Source: Anderseniella sp. Alg231-50 (GTDB lineage: Bacteria; Pseudomonadota; Alphaproteobacteria; Rhizobiales; Aestuariivirgaceae). Taken from it: a stretch of DNA of 64,000 bases. This document shows, in pieces, positions 27,100 through 37,024 of this stretch. Location of the stretch: NCBI RefSeq assembly GCF_900149695.1, contig NZ_LT703007.1:62001-126000 (forward strand), given 5' to 3'. The translations under genes were made by a program, and so were the position numbers. Position 1 is the first letter of the stretch; the number at the start of each line of letters is the position of its first letter. The notes beneath the pieces were generated by a model. It saw only the letters and a list, made by a program, of their open reading frames with translations, was not told the origin of the DNA and searched no databases.

Positions 27100-27894
27100 T
27101 CAGGAGGGTTTTGTCGCCCTCAGTTCAGCCAGCTCTGCCCTGACGCTGCGCAGTTCTGTCAGGATAGTCGACACTTCCTTGTGCAGGTCTGCCCGGTCAG
27201 CCTGTGCCTCGGCCTCGTGCTCTTTCTGCATGGCATCGACAATGACACCGATAAACAGGTTCAGCACGGTAAACGAAGTCACCAGGATGAACGGCACGAA
27301 CAGAGCCCAGGCGAGCGGGTATTGCTCCATGACCGGGCGCACAATACCCATGGACCAGCTTTCCAGCGTCATGATCTGGAACAGGGAATAGGCGCTTTCA
27401 CCAAGCGATCCGAACCATTGCGGGAACGAAGCGGCGAACAGCTTGGTGGAGATGACCGAGAATATGTAGAAGATCAGCCCCAGCAACAGCACGATGGAAC
27501 TCATGCCCGGAATGGCCGCCAGCAGGCCGGTCACCACTCGCCGGATCGCCTTGATGGTGGAAATCAGCCGCAATACCCGCAGAATGCGGAAGGCACGCAA
27601 CACCGAGAAAGCTCCGGTCGCCGGCATCAGCGCAACCGCGACGATGACAAAGTCGAATATGCGCCAGGGATCGCGCCAGAAGCCTTTGAAATCGACGATC
27701 AGCCGGGCTGAGACCTCAGCCACAAAAACGGCCAGTATGGCCTTGTCCAGAAACATCAGCACGTCGCCGAACCGGCTCATCCACCACGGGCTTGTTTCCA
27801 GCCCCAGCGTTATCGCATTGAGCACAATCAAGCCTACGATGACCTGTTCGAAGCGAGCGTGATTGACGAGGCTGGCAAGACGTGAGCGGAGCAT
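27100..27894 (-). CDS. Bacterial voltage-gated sodium channel (BacNav type)
   Basis: A 264-residue single-domain six-helix ion channel that works as a tetramer in the inner membrane. S1-S3 cover residues 15-95. S4 carries regularly spaced arginines (RAFRILRVLRL). The S5-pore-S6 module includes the selectivity filter TLESWSM at about residue 178, the same as in the structurally known NavAb. The C-terminal 50 residues form a heptad-like coiled coil, the usual BacNav assembly domain. It heads a run with nnr and the TlpA-like gene. A calcium-selective variant would need more acidic filter residues, which are absent. Confidence 0.92.
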   Translation of the reverse strand: MLRSRLASLVNHARFEQVIVGLIVLNAITLGLETSPWWMSRFGDVLMFLDKAILAVFVAEVSARLIVDFKGFWRDPWRIFDFVIVAVALMPATGAFSVLRAFRILRVLRLISTIKAIRRVVTGLLAAIPGMSSIVLLLGLIFYIFSVISTKLFAASFPQWFGSLGESAYSLFQIMTLESWSMGIVRPVMEQYPLAWALFVPFILVTSFTVLNLFIGVIVDAMQKEHEAEAQADRADLHKEVSTILTELRSVRAELAELRATKPS

Positions 27895-28592
<698 letters not shown>

Positions 28593-28685
28593 TCAGGCCA
28601 CCGACCACCGCAGTCGCAAACGCAGCGAATTCATAGCAAATCCACCCCTAACCCACTTTAACCGAAAGATGACGAGGGCAAACAG

Positions 28686-30107
28686 ATGGCCAAGACACCT
28701 TCTCCTGTTGCAGGAGCAATGAAGTACCTGAAAGACAATGACATCAAATATGTCGACCTGCGTTTTACCGATCCGCGCGGCAAGATGCAGCACGTGACCC
28801 AGGACATCTCCACGATCGATGAGGATGTGTGGGCCGACGGCCTGATGTTCGACGGTTCATCGATTGCCGGCTGGAAAGCCATCAACGAGTCAGACATGGT
28901 TTTGATGCTGGACCCCGACACCCTTCATGTCGATCCGTTCTATGCCCAGAAGACCGCAGCAGTGTTCTGCGACATTCTCGAGCCCGGCACCGGAGAGGCG
29001 TATGAACGCGATCCGCGCACCACGGCCAAGAAGGCTGAGGCTTACGTGAAATCAACCGGCATCGGCGATTCAATCACAGTTGGCCCGGAAGCTGAATTCT
29101 TCATGTTCGACGATGTGCGCTTTGCTTCCGATCCGTACAACACCGGCTTCAAGGTAGACTCCACTGAACTGCCGTCCAACATGGATGCGGAATATGAAAT
29201 GGGCAATATGGGCCACCGCCCGCGCACCAAGGGTGGCTACTTCCCGGTAAACCCGGTCGATTCAGGCCAGGACATCCGCGGCGAAATGCTCGCAGCCATG
29301 GCCTCCATGGGCGTCACCGTCGAGAAGCACCACCACGAAGTGGCCGCGGCCCAGCACGAATTGGGCATCAAGTTCGAAACACTGACAAAGTGCGCTGACC
29401 AGTTGCAGATCTACAAGTACGCCATTCACAATGTGGCGCACCAGTACGGCAAGTCGGCAACCTTCATGCCGAAGCCCGTGTTCGGCGACAACGGTTCCGG
29501 CATGCACGTTCACCAGTCGATCTGGAAAGGCGGCAAGCCCTTGTTTGCCGGCAACCAGTATGCCGACCTGTCGGAAACCTGCCTGTACTATATCGGCGGT
29601 ATCATCAAGCACGCCAAATCGCTGAACGCCTTCACCAACCCGTCCACCAACTCCTACAAGCGTCTGGTGCCCGGTTATGAAGCCCCTGTCCTTTTGGCGT
29701 ACTCTTCGCGCAACCGGTCTGCCTCGTGCCGTATCCCGTGGACAGCATCGCCGAACGGCAAGCGTGTTGAAGTCCGCTTCCCGGACCCGACGGCAAATCC
29801 CTACCTGGCGTTTTCCGCCATGGTCATGGCCGGCATGGACGGCATCATGAACAAGATCCACCCGGGCGATCCGATGGACAAGGATCTGTACGACCTGCCA
29901 CCGGAAGAACTGCAGGGCATTCCGACGGTTTGCGCATCGCTTCGCGAAGCGCTTGCATCACTGGATGCAGACCGGGAATACCTGAAGGCCGGCGGTGTGT
30001 TCTCCGACGATCAGATCGACGCCTATATCGACCTGAAGATGGAAGAAAACATGCGTTTCGAAATGACACCGCACCCGGTCGAGTACGACATGTACTACTC
30101 GGTCTAG
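28686..30107 (+). CDS. glnA: Glutamine synthetase type I
   Basis: A 473-residue dodecameric enzyme making glutamine from glutamate, ammonia and ATP. The N-terminal beta-grasp domain is followed by the active-site residues EAEFFMFDD and [10 protein letters not shown]. The ATP-binding loop [10 protein letters not shown] and the adenylylation site Tyr402 in [10 protein letters not shown] are also seen, so it should be regulated by GlnE. It forms a unit with glnB. A strong terminator follows at 30153. Confidence 0.98.
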   Translation: MAKTPSPVAGAMKYLKDNDIKYVDLRFTDPRGKMQHVTQDISTIDEDVWADGLMFDGSSIAGWKAINESDMVLMLDPDTLHVDPFYAQKTAAVFCDILEPGTGEAYERDPRTTAKKAEAYVKSTGIGDSITVGPEAEFFMFDDVRFASDPYNTGFKVDSTELPSNMDAEYEMGNMGHRPRTKGGYFPVNPVDSGQDIRGEMLAAMASMGVTVEKHHHEVAAAQHELGIKFETLTKCADQLQIYKYAIHNVAHQYGKSATFMPKPVFGDNGSGMHVHQSIWKGGKPLFAGNQYADLSETCLYYIGGIIKHAKSLNAFTNPSTNSYKRLVPGYEAPVLLAYSSRNRSASCRIPWTASPNGKRVEVRFPDPTANPYLAFSAMVMAGMDGIMNKIHPGDPMDKDLYDLPPEELQGIPTVCASLREALASLDADREYLKAGGVFSDDQIDAYIDLKMEENMRFEMTPHPVEYDMYYSV

Positions 30108-30152
30108 AATACACAGCGTTTGCCCGGCCACCTTTGCCGGACGCGACAATCA

Positions 30153-30191
30153 GGGCTGGTTTCTGCTGTTTGAGCAGGAATCAGCCCTTTT
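30153..30191 (+). terminator. Rho-independent terminator of glnA
   Basis: A stem of about 15 bp (GGGCTGGTTTCTGCT with AGCAGGAATCAGCCC, two G-U pairs) with loop GTTTG, followed by TTTT. It lies 46 nt after the stop. Confidence 0.9.
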
Positions 30192-30285
30192 CATTGACAA
30201 CGATCAGGCCCGTTAACTTTTCGGTAACCAGTATACGTCCTATACTTCGCAAACGGGTTTCTGATTCTGGAAGCGGGGCGGGGCA

Positions 30286-30489
30286 ATGGACGGATTTTCT
30301 AAGTTTGGCATATGCATGATCTGCATGCTGGCCCTGGTTCTGCTGGCCATGACACCTAATTCCGCCACGTCGAATGGTGTTGTTGGTTCTGCGGAGCAAT
30401 TCGGACCGCAAAACAAGCCGCTGTCGAAGCAAACCGACCCTGCCAGGGCTTATGCAATTTACCCGACTGCAAAGCACATACCTGCATAG
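30286..30489 (+). CDS. Possible small membrane or exported peptide
   Basis: A 67-codon open frame with a hydrophobic segment at residues 8-21 (ICMICMLALVLLAM) that could be a signal peptide or anchor, and a polar tail. The ribosome-binding site (GGGGCGGGG) is poor. It lies in a 490-nt gap between glnA and the MFS gene. I do not recognise it; it may be spurious. Confidence 0.3.
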   Translation: MDGFSKFGICMICMLALVLLAMTPNSATSNGVVGSAEQFGPQNKPLSKQTDPARAYAIYPTAKHIPA

Positions 30490-30597
30490 TCCCCTGCTCA
30501 ATTCGATATGATCTGCAACTGGTGAGCGTTGAGGCTTGCCAACCCTTGAGTCCTGAGTCAGTTTCCCCGCATCTGAAAACGCACAGGCTCTTCATCC

Positions 30598-31842
30598 ATG
30601 ACAGACGTTGGCGGCAAGCGCTCTGAACTGCTGAGCGACTGGCGGTTGCTGTTGTTCGGCACGCTGGCTTCGCTGGCGTCCGCGCCAGGCCAAACCCTCG
30701 TCATATCCCTGTTCAATGCCGACATTCGCGCCGCCTTCAGTCTCAGCCATGGCGAGTTCGGCACCGCATACATGATGGCAACACTGGCAAGTGCTGTGGT
30801 CATTCTGTGGTCGGGCAAGCTGATCGACCGGTATGATCTTCGCGTCGTGTTTGGTGTCACCACCATAGGACTTTGCCTTGCTTGCATGGTGGCCGGCAGC
30901 AGCACCGGATGGCTTACACTCCTGCTGGCACTGTTTCTGCTGCGCCACTTCGGTCAGGGCCTTATGAGCCACATCGCCGTGACATCAGTGAACCGCTATT
31001 ACCAGACCGTACGCGGCAAGGCATCGGCCATAGTCAACCAGGGCTTCACGCTTGCCGAGGCCACCCTGCCCATCACCATTTCGGCCTTGATCGTGGCAAT
31101 TGGCTGGCGCCAGTCATGGTATGTGCTTGGTCTTGTTGCAGCGTGCATCGTGCTGCCGCTGCTGCTGCTGCTGATTGCAGACCACCGCCGTCGCCATGGG
31201 CGTTACCTGGACCGTATGTCTATCCTGGAAGCGGACACGGCCTCCGAGCTGTTCTCCAGGACCCAGCGGCAATGGACCAGGGCAGAGATGCTGCGCGATC
31301 CCCGGTTCTACGGTGTGCTGCCTGTCGTGCTGGCGCCGTCGTTCCTCAACACCGGCTTGATGTTTCATCACCAGCACATCGTCGTGTCAAAAGGCTGGCA
31401 ACTGGAAACCTGGTACCTGCTGCTGATGGCATACGCTGCCTCGTCGATCGTGTTTTCCATGCTGGCAGGCATCATGGTCGACAAGAACGGTGCCCGTTCG
31501 CTGATGCCGCTGTTCACATTGCCGATGGTCATGGGCGGGGCAAGCTTGATGGCGGGAAACCACGATGCCTGGATAGTCGGCGTGCTCATCTCGTTTGGCG
31601 CTGCCGCCGGCATGACCAGTGCTGTCACCGCGCCATTCTGGGCGGAAGTCTACGGTGTGCAGCACCTGGGTGCGATCAAGGCCGTTGCCACGGCAGTCAT
31701 GATATTTGCCAGCGCCATGTCCCCTGCCCTGTACGGCGCCATGTTCGACGCCGGCATCACCATACCGGCAATTGGCCTGCTCAACATCGTCATCGTGCTG
31801 ATTGCGTCTGCATGTGCGTGGCTGGCCTTGCGCAAGTCATGA
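30598..31842 (+). CDS. Major facilitator superfamily transporter
   Basis: A 414-residue inner-membrane protein with about 12 hydrophobic helices. The MFS loop 2-3 motif appears as SGKLIDRYDLRVVFG at about residues 70-84, with a matching half-site GIMVDKNGARSLM in the second half. The substrate is unknown. Its stop overlaps the start of the pseudouridine synthase gene (ATGA), so the two are translationally coupled although functionally unrelated. Confidence 0.87.
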   Translation: MTDVGGKRSELLSDWRLLLFGTLASLASAPGQTLVISLFNADIRAAFSLSHGEFGTAYMMATLASAVVILWSGKLIDRYDLRVVFGVTTIGLCLACMVAGSSTGWLTLLLALFLLRHFGQGLMSHIAVTSVNRYYQTVRGKASAIVNQGFTLAEATLPITISALIVAIGWRQSWYVLGLVAACIVLPLLLLLIADHRRRHGRYLDRMSILEADTASELFSRTQRQWTRAEMLRDPRFYGVLPVVLAPSFLNTGLMFHHQHIVVSKGWQLETWYLLLMAYAASSIVFSMLAGIMVDKNGARSLMPLFTLPMVMGGASLMAGNHDAWIVGVLISFGAAAGMTSAVTAPFWAEVYGVQHLGAIKAVATAVMIFASAMSPALYGAMFDAGITIPAIGLLNIVIVLIASACAWLALRKS

Positions 31843-32486
31843 ACGGAGAAGTGTACCGTCCGCCGGCAGATACCGGCCTCAGTGTAATCCACAAGGACGA
31901 CGATCTGCTGGTGGTGGACAAGCCGTCCGGGCTTTTGTCGGTTCCAGGTAAAGGCGCTGGTCTGGCGGATTGCCTGGAAGCCCGCGTGCGCAAGGTGCAT
32001 CCCGATGCTTTGACGGTACACAGGCTGGATCGCGACACGTCAGGTGTATTCATCATGGCGATGAACGCCGTCGCACAACGGCACCTGGGTCTGCAGTTTG
32101 AACGCAGGCACCTGTCCAAGACCTACCGGGCCATCGTATCGGGTCAGGTACAGGCGGATGACGGCGAAATCGACCTGCCGCTGATTGCCGACTGGCCGAA
32201 CAGACCGCTGCAGAAGGTGTGTCATGAAACCGGCAAGCCGGCCCTGACCCGGTGGCGCGTGCTGTCGCGCACTGCCACATCGAGCCACCTGGAGCTGGCC
32301 CCGCACACCGGCAGGTCCCATCAGTTGCGCGTTCACCTGAAGGAGATCGGGCACCCGATACTCGGAGATCCGCTTTATGGTGATGCCGCTGCCGCGTCAC
32401 GGCTGATGCTGCATGCCCACACGCTCACGGTCCGGCACCCCACGGGCGGTGCGGTGGAAACATTTTGCGCTCAAGTCCCTTTCTAG
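31839..32486 (+). CDS. RluA-family RNA pseudouridine synthase
   Basis: A 215-residue enzyme that converts uridine to pseudouridine in rRNA or tRNA. The catalytic motif HRLDRDTSG has Asp64. The neighbouring signatures LVVDKPSGLLSVPG, KTYRAIVSG, TGRSHQLRVHL and HPILGDPLYG are all present. It lacks an S4 domain, so RluA or TruC-like is more likely than RluC/D. The start is the ATG in the ATGA overlap at 31839; the much longer open frame upstream is a shadow of the MFS gene. Confidence 0.9.
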   Translation: MNGEVYRPPADTGLSVIHKDDDLLVVDKPSGLLSVPGKGAGLADCLEARVRKVHPDALTVHRLDRDTSGVFIMAMNAVAQRHLGLQFERRHLSKTYRAIVSGQVQADDGEIDLPLIADWPNRPLQKVCHETGKPALTRWRVLSRTATSSHLELAPHTGRSHQLRVHLKEIGHPILGDPLYGDAAAASRLMLHAHTLTVRHPTGGAVETFCAQVPF

Positions 32487-32539
32487 GTCGGCAGTTCTCA
32501 TCCTAGAGTAAGCCTCGTCAGTTCCGGAGGCCGCCTGTG

Positions 32540-33502
32540 ATGCAGAACAAACCCAAGATTTCATCGTCCATACTGGGAAAATGGCAGCGTGTCGTCGACC
32601 TCATGTCCAGCGTGACCAGGGTGCCGGCCAGCCTGATCATGAAAACCAGCGCGCCAAGCCATTCGGTGCTGGTGGCAAACCAGAGCGGCGAAAACCCGTA
32701 CGAGGTCGGCCAATCCTTTGTTCTGAACGAAAACCTGTATTGTCAGGGCGTGCTGGAGGCCGGAGACGAACTGGTGGTCACCGATGCACGCAAGCAAGCC
32801 AGGTGGTGCAACAATGACGACCTGGAATTCGGCATGACGTTTTACGTCGGTTACCCGTTGTACTGGCCGGACGGAAGTGTATTCGGCACGATCTGCATTC
32901 TGGACCGGCAGGAAAATGACCATGCCGTGGAATGCCGGAACCTGATCGGGGAATTCAAGGGAGTGGTGGAAACCGACCTGGCCCTGCTGACTGAAATCGA
33001 GCGCCGCAAGACGGTGGAACAGGAACTCAAGAATACGCTGGAACAGTTGGAAACGCGGGTTGAAAGACGCACGAGGCAACTGAGTGAGGCCAATACGGCA
33101 TTGCGGGTGTTGCTGGAGCGCGTTGAAACCGCCAGGGCCGAACAGGACGCTGAGCTGTCACGCCAGATCGACAGCCTGATCCTGCCGCAGCTGTCGCGAC
33201 TGAAGTCGCAGATCGCAGACGACCCGGCCGCAGGCGCCTATCTTGCCGTTCTGGAATCCAACCTCAAGACAATCACATCACCGCTGGCCGGGCAGATGGT
33301 ATCGGCTCTTGAGCCACTGACACCGACGGAATCAGAAATCGCCCAGATGATTGTGCAGGGCAGAACCACCAAGGACATCGCGCGGATCATGTCGCGCGGC
33401 ACCAGTACAATCGATTTCCACCGCAACAATATCCGCAAGAAACTCGGCCTTGGCCGGCAACCGGTGAACCTGCGCAACTACCTGTCTTCGCGACTGCAAT
33501 AG
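32540..33502 (+). CDS. GAF-coiled coil-LuxR-type transcriptional regulator
   Basis: A 320-residue regulator. Residues about 20-150 form a GAF-like sensor domain (VVTDARKQARW, GMTFYVGYPLYWPDGSVFGTICILD), as in GAF domains of phytochrome-like kinases. Residues 150-215 form a long coiled coil, and residues 250-320 are a LuxR-type helix-turn-helix (LTPTESEIAQMIVQGRTTKDIA, TIDFHRNNIRKKLGL). It joins a kinase-like sensor to a DNA-binding output without a receiver domain. A GTG lies directly before the ATG; the CCGGAGG site suits either. Confidence 0.82.
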   Translation: MQNKPKISSSILGKWQRVVDLMSSVTRVPASLIMKTSAPSHSVLVANQSGENPYEVGQSFVLNENLYCQGVLEAGDELVVTDARKQARWCNNDDLEFGMTFYVGYPLYWPDGSVFGTICILDRQENDHAVECRNLIGEFKGVVETDLALLTEIERRKTVEQELKNTLEQLETRVERRTRQLSEANTALRVLLERVETARAEQDAELSRQIDSLILPQLSRLKSQIADDPAAGAYLAVLESNLKTITSPLAGQMVSALEPLTPTESEIAQMIVQGRTTKDIARIMSRGTSTIDFHRNNIRKKLGLGRQPVNLRNYLSSRLQ

Positions 33503-33510
33503 GATGCAGG

Positions 33511-33533
33511 AATATGGGGATTGCCCCCATATT
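33511..33533. terminator. Hairpin downstream of the GAF-LuxR gene
   Basis: AATATGGGG and CCCCATATT form a perfect 9-bp stem with loop ATTGC, 8 nt after the stop. There is no clear U-run. It may be a terminator or a symmetric protein-binding site. Confidence 0.4.
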
Positions 33534-33637
33534 AGCCCCGTACTTTACCCATAGGAGCGGCATGTTCGTTCACTGTTAGGCTTTGACTGCAGCCTGCGAT
33601 GCGGCAGGTGGCAGACGGCCCAACAGGAGGAATGACT

Positions 33638-34621
33638 ATGGACAAGAAAGATCTAAAACCCACCTTATTGAACGGTCACAAGGATCAACTGGCGCCCGGT
33701 CTGTCGCGCCGGTCCTTCTTCATGGCAGCAGGTGCCGCAGGTGTCGGCATTGCCGCTTCCGTCGGCAGTTCAGGCCAGGCCGCCGCCCAGTCGACCGATT
33801 GGACCCAGTCCGGCAACAACAATCACATTCTCGAGCTTCAGGCGAAAAAAGACTTCCCGGCAGGTGAAGTGACGATCGATTATTACGGTCATTGCGCGTT
33901 CAAAATCACCTCGCCCGGCGGCGCATCCATCATGCTTGACCCGTGGCGGGACGACCCGTCGGGCGCGTGGGGCCTGTGGTTCAAGAACAAGTTCCCCGAG
34001 ACCCTTGTCGACATAACCATGTCGACACACACCCACTTCGATCATGATGCCATCGACCGTCCGCAGTCGACAATGGTGCTGGACCGGATGGCCGGTAACT
34101 TCGAGTTTGCCGATTTGAAGATCACCGGAATTGCCGACAAGCATGCCTGTGTGGCACCGGGCTGGTATCCCTGGACCGACGCGCTGAAGGAATTTGGTGT
34201 CGAGGCCTGCCCGCCCAACAATCCGGGTCACATGGACATGGTGACCTATGTCATCGAGACAGGCGGTATCCGGACCCTGATCTGGGGTGACAACCGGCAC
34301 AATCCGCCGGAGGAGTTCTGGGCGGCTATCGGCAAGATCGATGTCCTCACCCTGCCGATCGACGGGTCACAGCATATCCTGTCCTATGATCAGGGCAATG
34401 CCATCGTGGAGCGCCTCAAGCCGAAGATTGTCATCCCGACACACTATTTGGGTGAAGCGACCACCTACACCCTGTCGACACTGCAACCGGCGGACGAGTG
34501 GGTCAAAAGCCAGAAGAGCTTCAAGATGCTGGACGGGCCTTCCATGAAACTGGCGGCAAGCGACGTCGCCGGCATGGACCGTGAATTCATGTATTTCGGG
34601 TCCAATGTCCAAACAGCCTGA
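33638..34621 (+). CDS. Tat-exported metallo-beta-lactamase-fold hydrolase
   Basis: A 327-residue protein with a twin-arginine signal (LSRRSFFMAAGAAGVGIAAS) and a UlaG-like metallo-hydrolase fold. The metal-binding motif HTHFDHDA is at about residue 130; other ligands are probably in GHCAFKI, WGDNRHNPPEEF and PTHYLGE. The periplasmic substrate is unknown. The ATG at 33638 is preferred because it sits 7 nt from AGGAGG, whereas the ATG at 33632 is only 1 nt away. Confidence 0.83.
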   Translation: MDKKDLKPTLLNGHKDQLAPGLSRRSFFMAAGAAGVGIAASVGSSGQAAAQSTDWTQSGNNNHILELQAKKDFPAGEVTIDYYGHCAFKITSPGGASIMLDPWRDDPSGAWGLWFKNKFPETLVDITMSTHTHFDHDAIDRPQSTMVLDRMAGNFEFADLKITGIADKHACVAPGWYPWTDALKEFGVEACPPNNPGHMDMVTYVIETGGIRTLIWGDNRHNPPEEFWAAIGKIDVLTLPIDGSQHILSYDQGNAIVERLKPKIVIPTHYLGEATTYTLSTLQPADEWVKSQKSFKMLDGPSMKLAASDVAGMDREFMYFGSNVQTA

Positions 34622-34643
34622 TTGGCTGACGCGAACCAGGCGC

Positions 34644-34670
34644 GGGCGGATCGGGAAAACCGGTTCGCCC
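34644..34670. terminator. Bidirectional hairpin between convergent genes
   Basis: GGGCGGATCGG and CCGGTTCGCCC form an 11-bp stem (two G-U pairs) around GAAAA. It lies in the 51-nt gap between the stops of the hydrolase and AEC transporter genes. Confidence 0.5.
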
Positions 34671-34672
34671 AC

Positions 34673-35641
34673 CTAGGTGGCGGGCCACCAGTCAGGCGGC
34701 AGCAGCCCTGTGGTGACCCCGTAAAGCAATGCTGAAACGGTGAGCACCGATACCATGGTTGTAACCAGAACGCAGGCAGTGGCGCGCTCAACCCAGACAC
34801 CATACTGCTGTGCAATGACAAAAACGTTGGTCGCTGTCGGCAGAGCGGCCAGCAACACTGCCGTGAACACCCATACCGGCTCGAAATTGCCGACATAGCT
34901 CAACACGAAATACATGGCTGCGGGATGCACGACCAGCTTGATGGGCACAATGTAACCCAGCGCCAGCGGCGCCCGCTTGAGCGGCCGCAATGCCAGGGTT
35001 ACACCCATGGCAAACAGCGCACATGGCGCGGCCGCCTGGGCCAGATAATCGATCAGGCGTTCAAGAGGCAGCGGCGCCTGCCACTCCAGAACGGCAAAAG
35101 AAACACCGACCGCCGTAGCGAGAATAAACGGGTGAAACAGTATCTTTCGCAGCACATCCACAACCAGGCTGCCGGCAGACTGTTTCCGGTTGCCCGATAC
35201 TGCGATCAGCGCCGGCGCCAGGGCAAAATGCAGGATGTTTTCAAAACAGAATATGATCGCAACCGGAATGGCTGCCTTTTCACCCAGGGCCAGAATGGCA
35301 ATCGCCGGGCCCATATAGCCGATATTGCCATACGCACCTGCCAGTCCCTGTATCGTGCCTTCTGCTATATTGCCGCGGCTTGCGACAAGGCCCAGGACGA
35401 ACGTGAAAATGAAAATCACATAAGTCACGAGGATATTGGACGCGATGAACTCCCAGCTTGCCAGTTGCTCCACCGGTGTCTTCGACAGCAGCTTGAAGAA
35501 CAGGGCCGGCAGTGCGATGTAGATGATGAACGTGTTGAGCCAACCGGCCTCTTCGAGCGGCTGACGGGTGATGCGCGCCGTCACGAAACCGATCACGATC
35601 AGACCGAACAGCGGCAGTATCAGACCCAGAATATGCAGCAT
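34673..35641 (-). CDS. AEC-family (auxin efflux carrier) transporter
   Basis: A 322-residue inner-membrane protein with about ten helices. It begins ILGLILPLFGLIVIGFVTARI, and carries NTFIIYIALPALFFKLLSKTP at about residue 36, a typical AEC feature; the crossover region includes GAYGNIGYMGPAIAILALG. Family members export organic acids or malonate; the substrate here cannot be told. It is divergent from cysK, with 187 nt between. Confidence 0.87.
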   Translation of the reverse strand: MLHILGLILPLFGLIVIGFVTARITRQPLEEAGWLNTFIIYIALPALFFKLLSKTPVEQLASWEFIASNILVTYVIFIFTFVLGLVASRGNIAEGTIQGLAGAYGNIGYMGPAIAILALGEKAAIPVAIIFCFENILHFALAPALIAVSGNRKQSAGSLVVDVLRKILFHPFILATAVGVSFAVLEWQAPLPLERLIDYLAQAAAPCALFAMGVTLALRPLKRAPLALGYIVPIKLVVHPAAMYFVLSYVGNFEPVWVFTAVLLAALPTATNVFVIAQQYGVWVERATACVLVTTMVSVLTVSALLYGVTTGLLPPDWWPAT

Positions 35642-35828
35642 GTGCGAGCAGTCCGGTGGTGGAATTAGTTGACGAGAACCAGAGCATTAAGCGATACACC
35701 GAAAACTTGCAAACGCACCGATTGCAACCCTCCGATGCGTATGACGTTTCCACATTGGCCTTGAATGGCAAGGCTGATAGGATCAGCGTCAGAAGAGTAG
35801 CCACCCCTCGACTTGAGAGACCCTATCC

Positions 35829-36911
35829 ATGACATCATCACGCACCACCAAGGGCCGCGGCCGACTGTATGACAACATACTGGACACGATCGGCGATACG
35901 CCGTGCGTGCGCATCAACAGATTGGCCCCGGAGGGAGTCAGGCTCTATGTAAAGGCGGAAGCGTTCAATCCGGCAGCGTCGGTAAAAGACCGTCTTGCGG
36001 TGTCGATCATTGAAGAAGCAGAACGCTCCGGCGCATTGAAACCGGGACAGACAGTCGTCGAGGCAACCAGTGGCAATACCGGCATCGGCCTGGCCATGGT
36101 GTGTGCTGCCAAGGGATATCCGCTGGTGATTACCATGGCGGAGAGCTTTTCTGTTGAACGGCGCAAGCTGATGCGGTTTCTCGGCGCCAAGGTTGTGCTG
36201 ACGCCGAAGGCCGAAAAGGGTTTCGGCATGTACAACAAGGCAGTGGAACTGGCCGACGCAAACGGCTGGTTCCTGGCAAGCCAGTTCGAGACGGCAGCCA
36301 ATGCGACGATCCATGAAAACACCACGGCGCGCGAGATCATGGCGGACTTTGACGGTGACCGGCTCGACTATGTTGTTACCGGTTACGGTACCGGCGGAAC
36401 GGTTGCAGGCATTGGGCGCGTACTGCGCAAGGAGCGGCCCGACACAAACATCATCCTGTCCGAGCCTGCCAATGCCCAGCTCATCGGATCCGGCACCGCC
36501 CAGGGCCGCAATGAAACCGGGCAACCGGCACACAGCCACCCGGCGTTTGAGCCGCATCCGATCCAGGGCTGGACGCCTGATTTCATTCCGCTGGTGCTGC
36601 AGGAAGCAATCGACGGAAAATACTATGACGACCTGATCCCGGTGGCCGGACCTGTCGGCATGGAGTGGTCACGCAAGCTGGCTCAGCAGGAAGGCGTCTT
36701 CACCGGTGTCTCGGGCGGCTCGACATTCGCCATTGCCGTACAGATCGCCGAGACGGCGCCGGAAGGTACCGTCATCCTGTGCATGCTGCCGGATACCGGG
36801 GAACGGTATCTGTCATCACCACTATTTGAAGCCGTGCCCGATTACATGACCGATGAGGAAGTGGCACTGTCGCACTCGACACCCGGGTGCCAGATGCCCA
36901 AGGAACAGTAA
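35829..36911 (+). CDS. cysK: Cysteine synthase A (O-acetylserine sulfhydrylase)
   Basis: A 360-residue PLP enzyme that condenses O-acetylserine with sulfide. The PLP lysine is Lys53 in ASVKDR, followed by the substrate loop EATSGNTGIGLA and the phosphate loop GYGTGGTVAGIGR. The C-terminal VSGGSTFAIAVQ and PDTGERYLSSPLF are typical. It is about 40 residues longer than E. coli CysK because of a C-terminal tail. It would use the sulfide produced by the cys operon at 48-53 kb. Confidence 0.94.
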   Translation: MTSSRTTKGRGRLYDNILDTIGDTPCVRINRLAPEGVRLYVKAEAFNPAASVKDRLAVSIIEEAERSGALKPGQTVVEATSGNTGIGLAMVCAAKGYPLVITMAESFSVERRKLMRFLGAKVVLTPKAEKGFGMYNKAVELADANGWFLASQFETAANATIHENTTAREIMADFDGDRLDYVVTGYGTGGTVAGIGRVLRKERPDTNIILSEPANAQLIGSGTAQGRNETGQPAHSHPAFEPHPIQGWTPDFIPLVLQEAIDGKYYDDLIPVAGPVGMEWSRKLAQQEGVFTGVSGGSTFAIAVQIAETAPEGTVILCMLPDTGERYLSSPLFEAVPDYMTDEEVALSHSTPGCQMPKEQ

Positions 36912-37024
36912 CTGCCAGCCTCTCAATCCGGCTGCAATCCAACCGATCCGCGGTGGTGAGGCGTTATGCCTTGTCATCAGCGCTGCCTCACGACAACAAC
37001 AGCTCAACGCACTGAAAGTTATCC

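Noticed and set aside
30873-31838. Upstream extension of the RluA-type synthase (537 codons in total)
   Set aside because: This part overlaps the MFS transporter in another frame; the family's N-terminus begins at the ATG at 31839.
36940-37000. Hairpin GTGAGGC/GCCTCAC after cysK
   Set aside because: Only a 7-bp stem with a long loop and no U-run, too weak to call a terminator.
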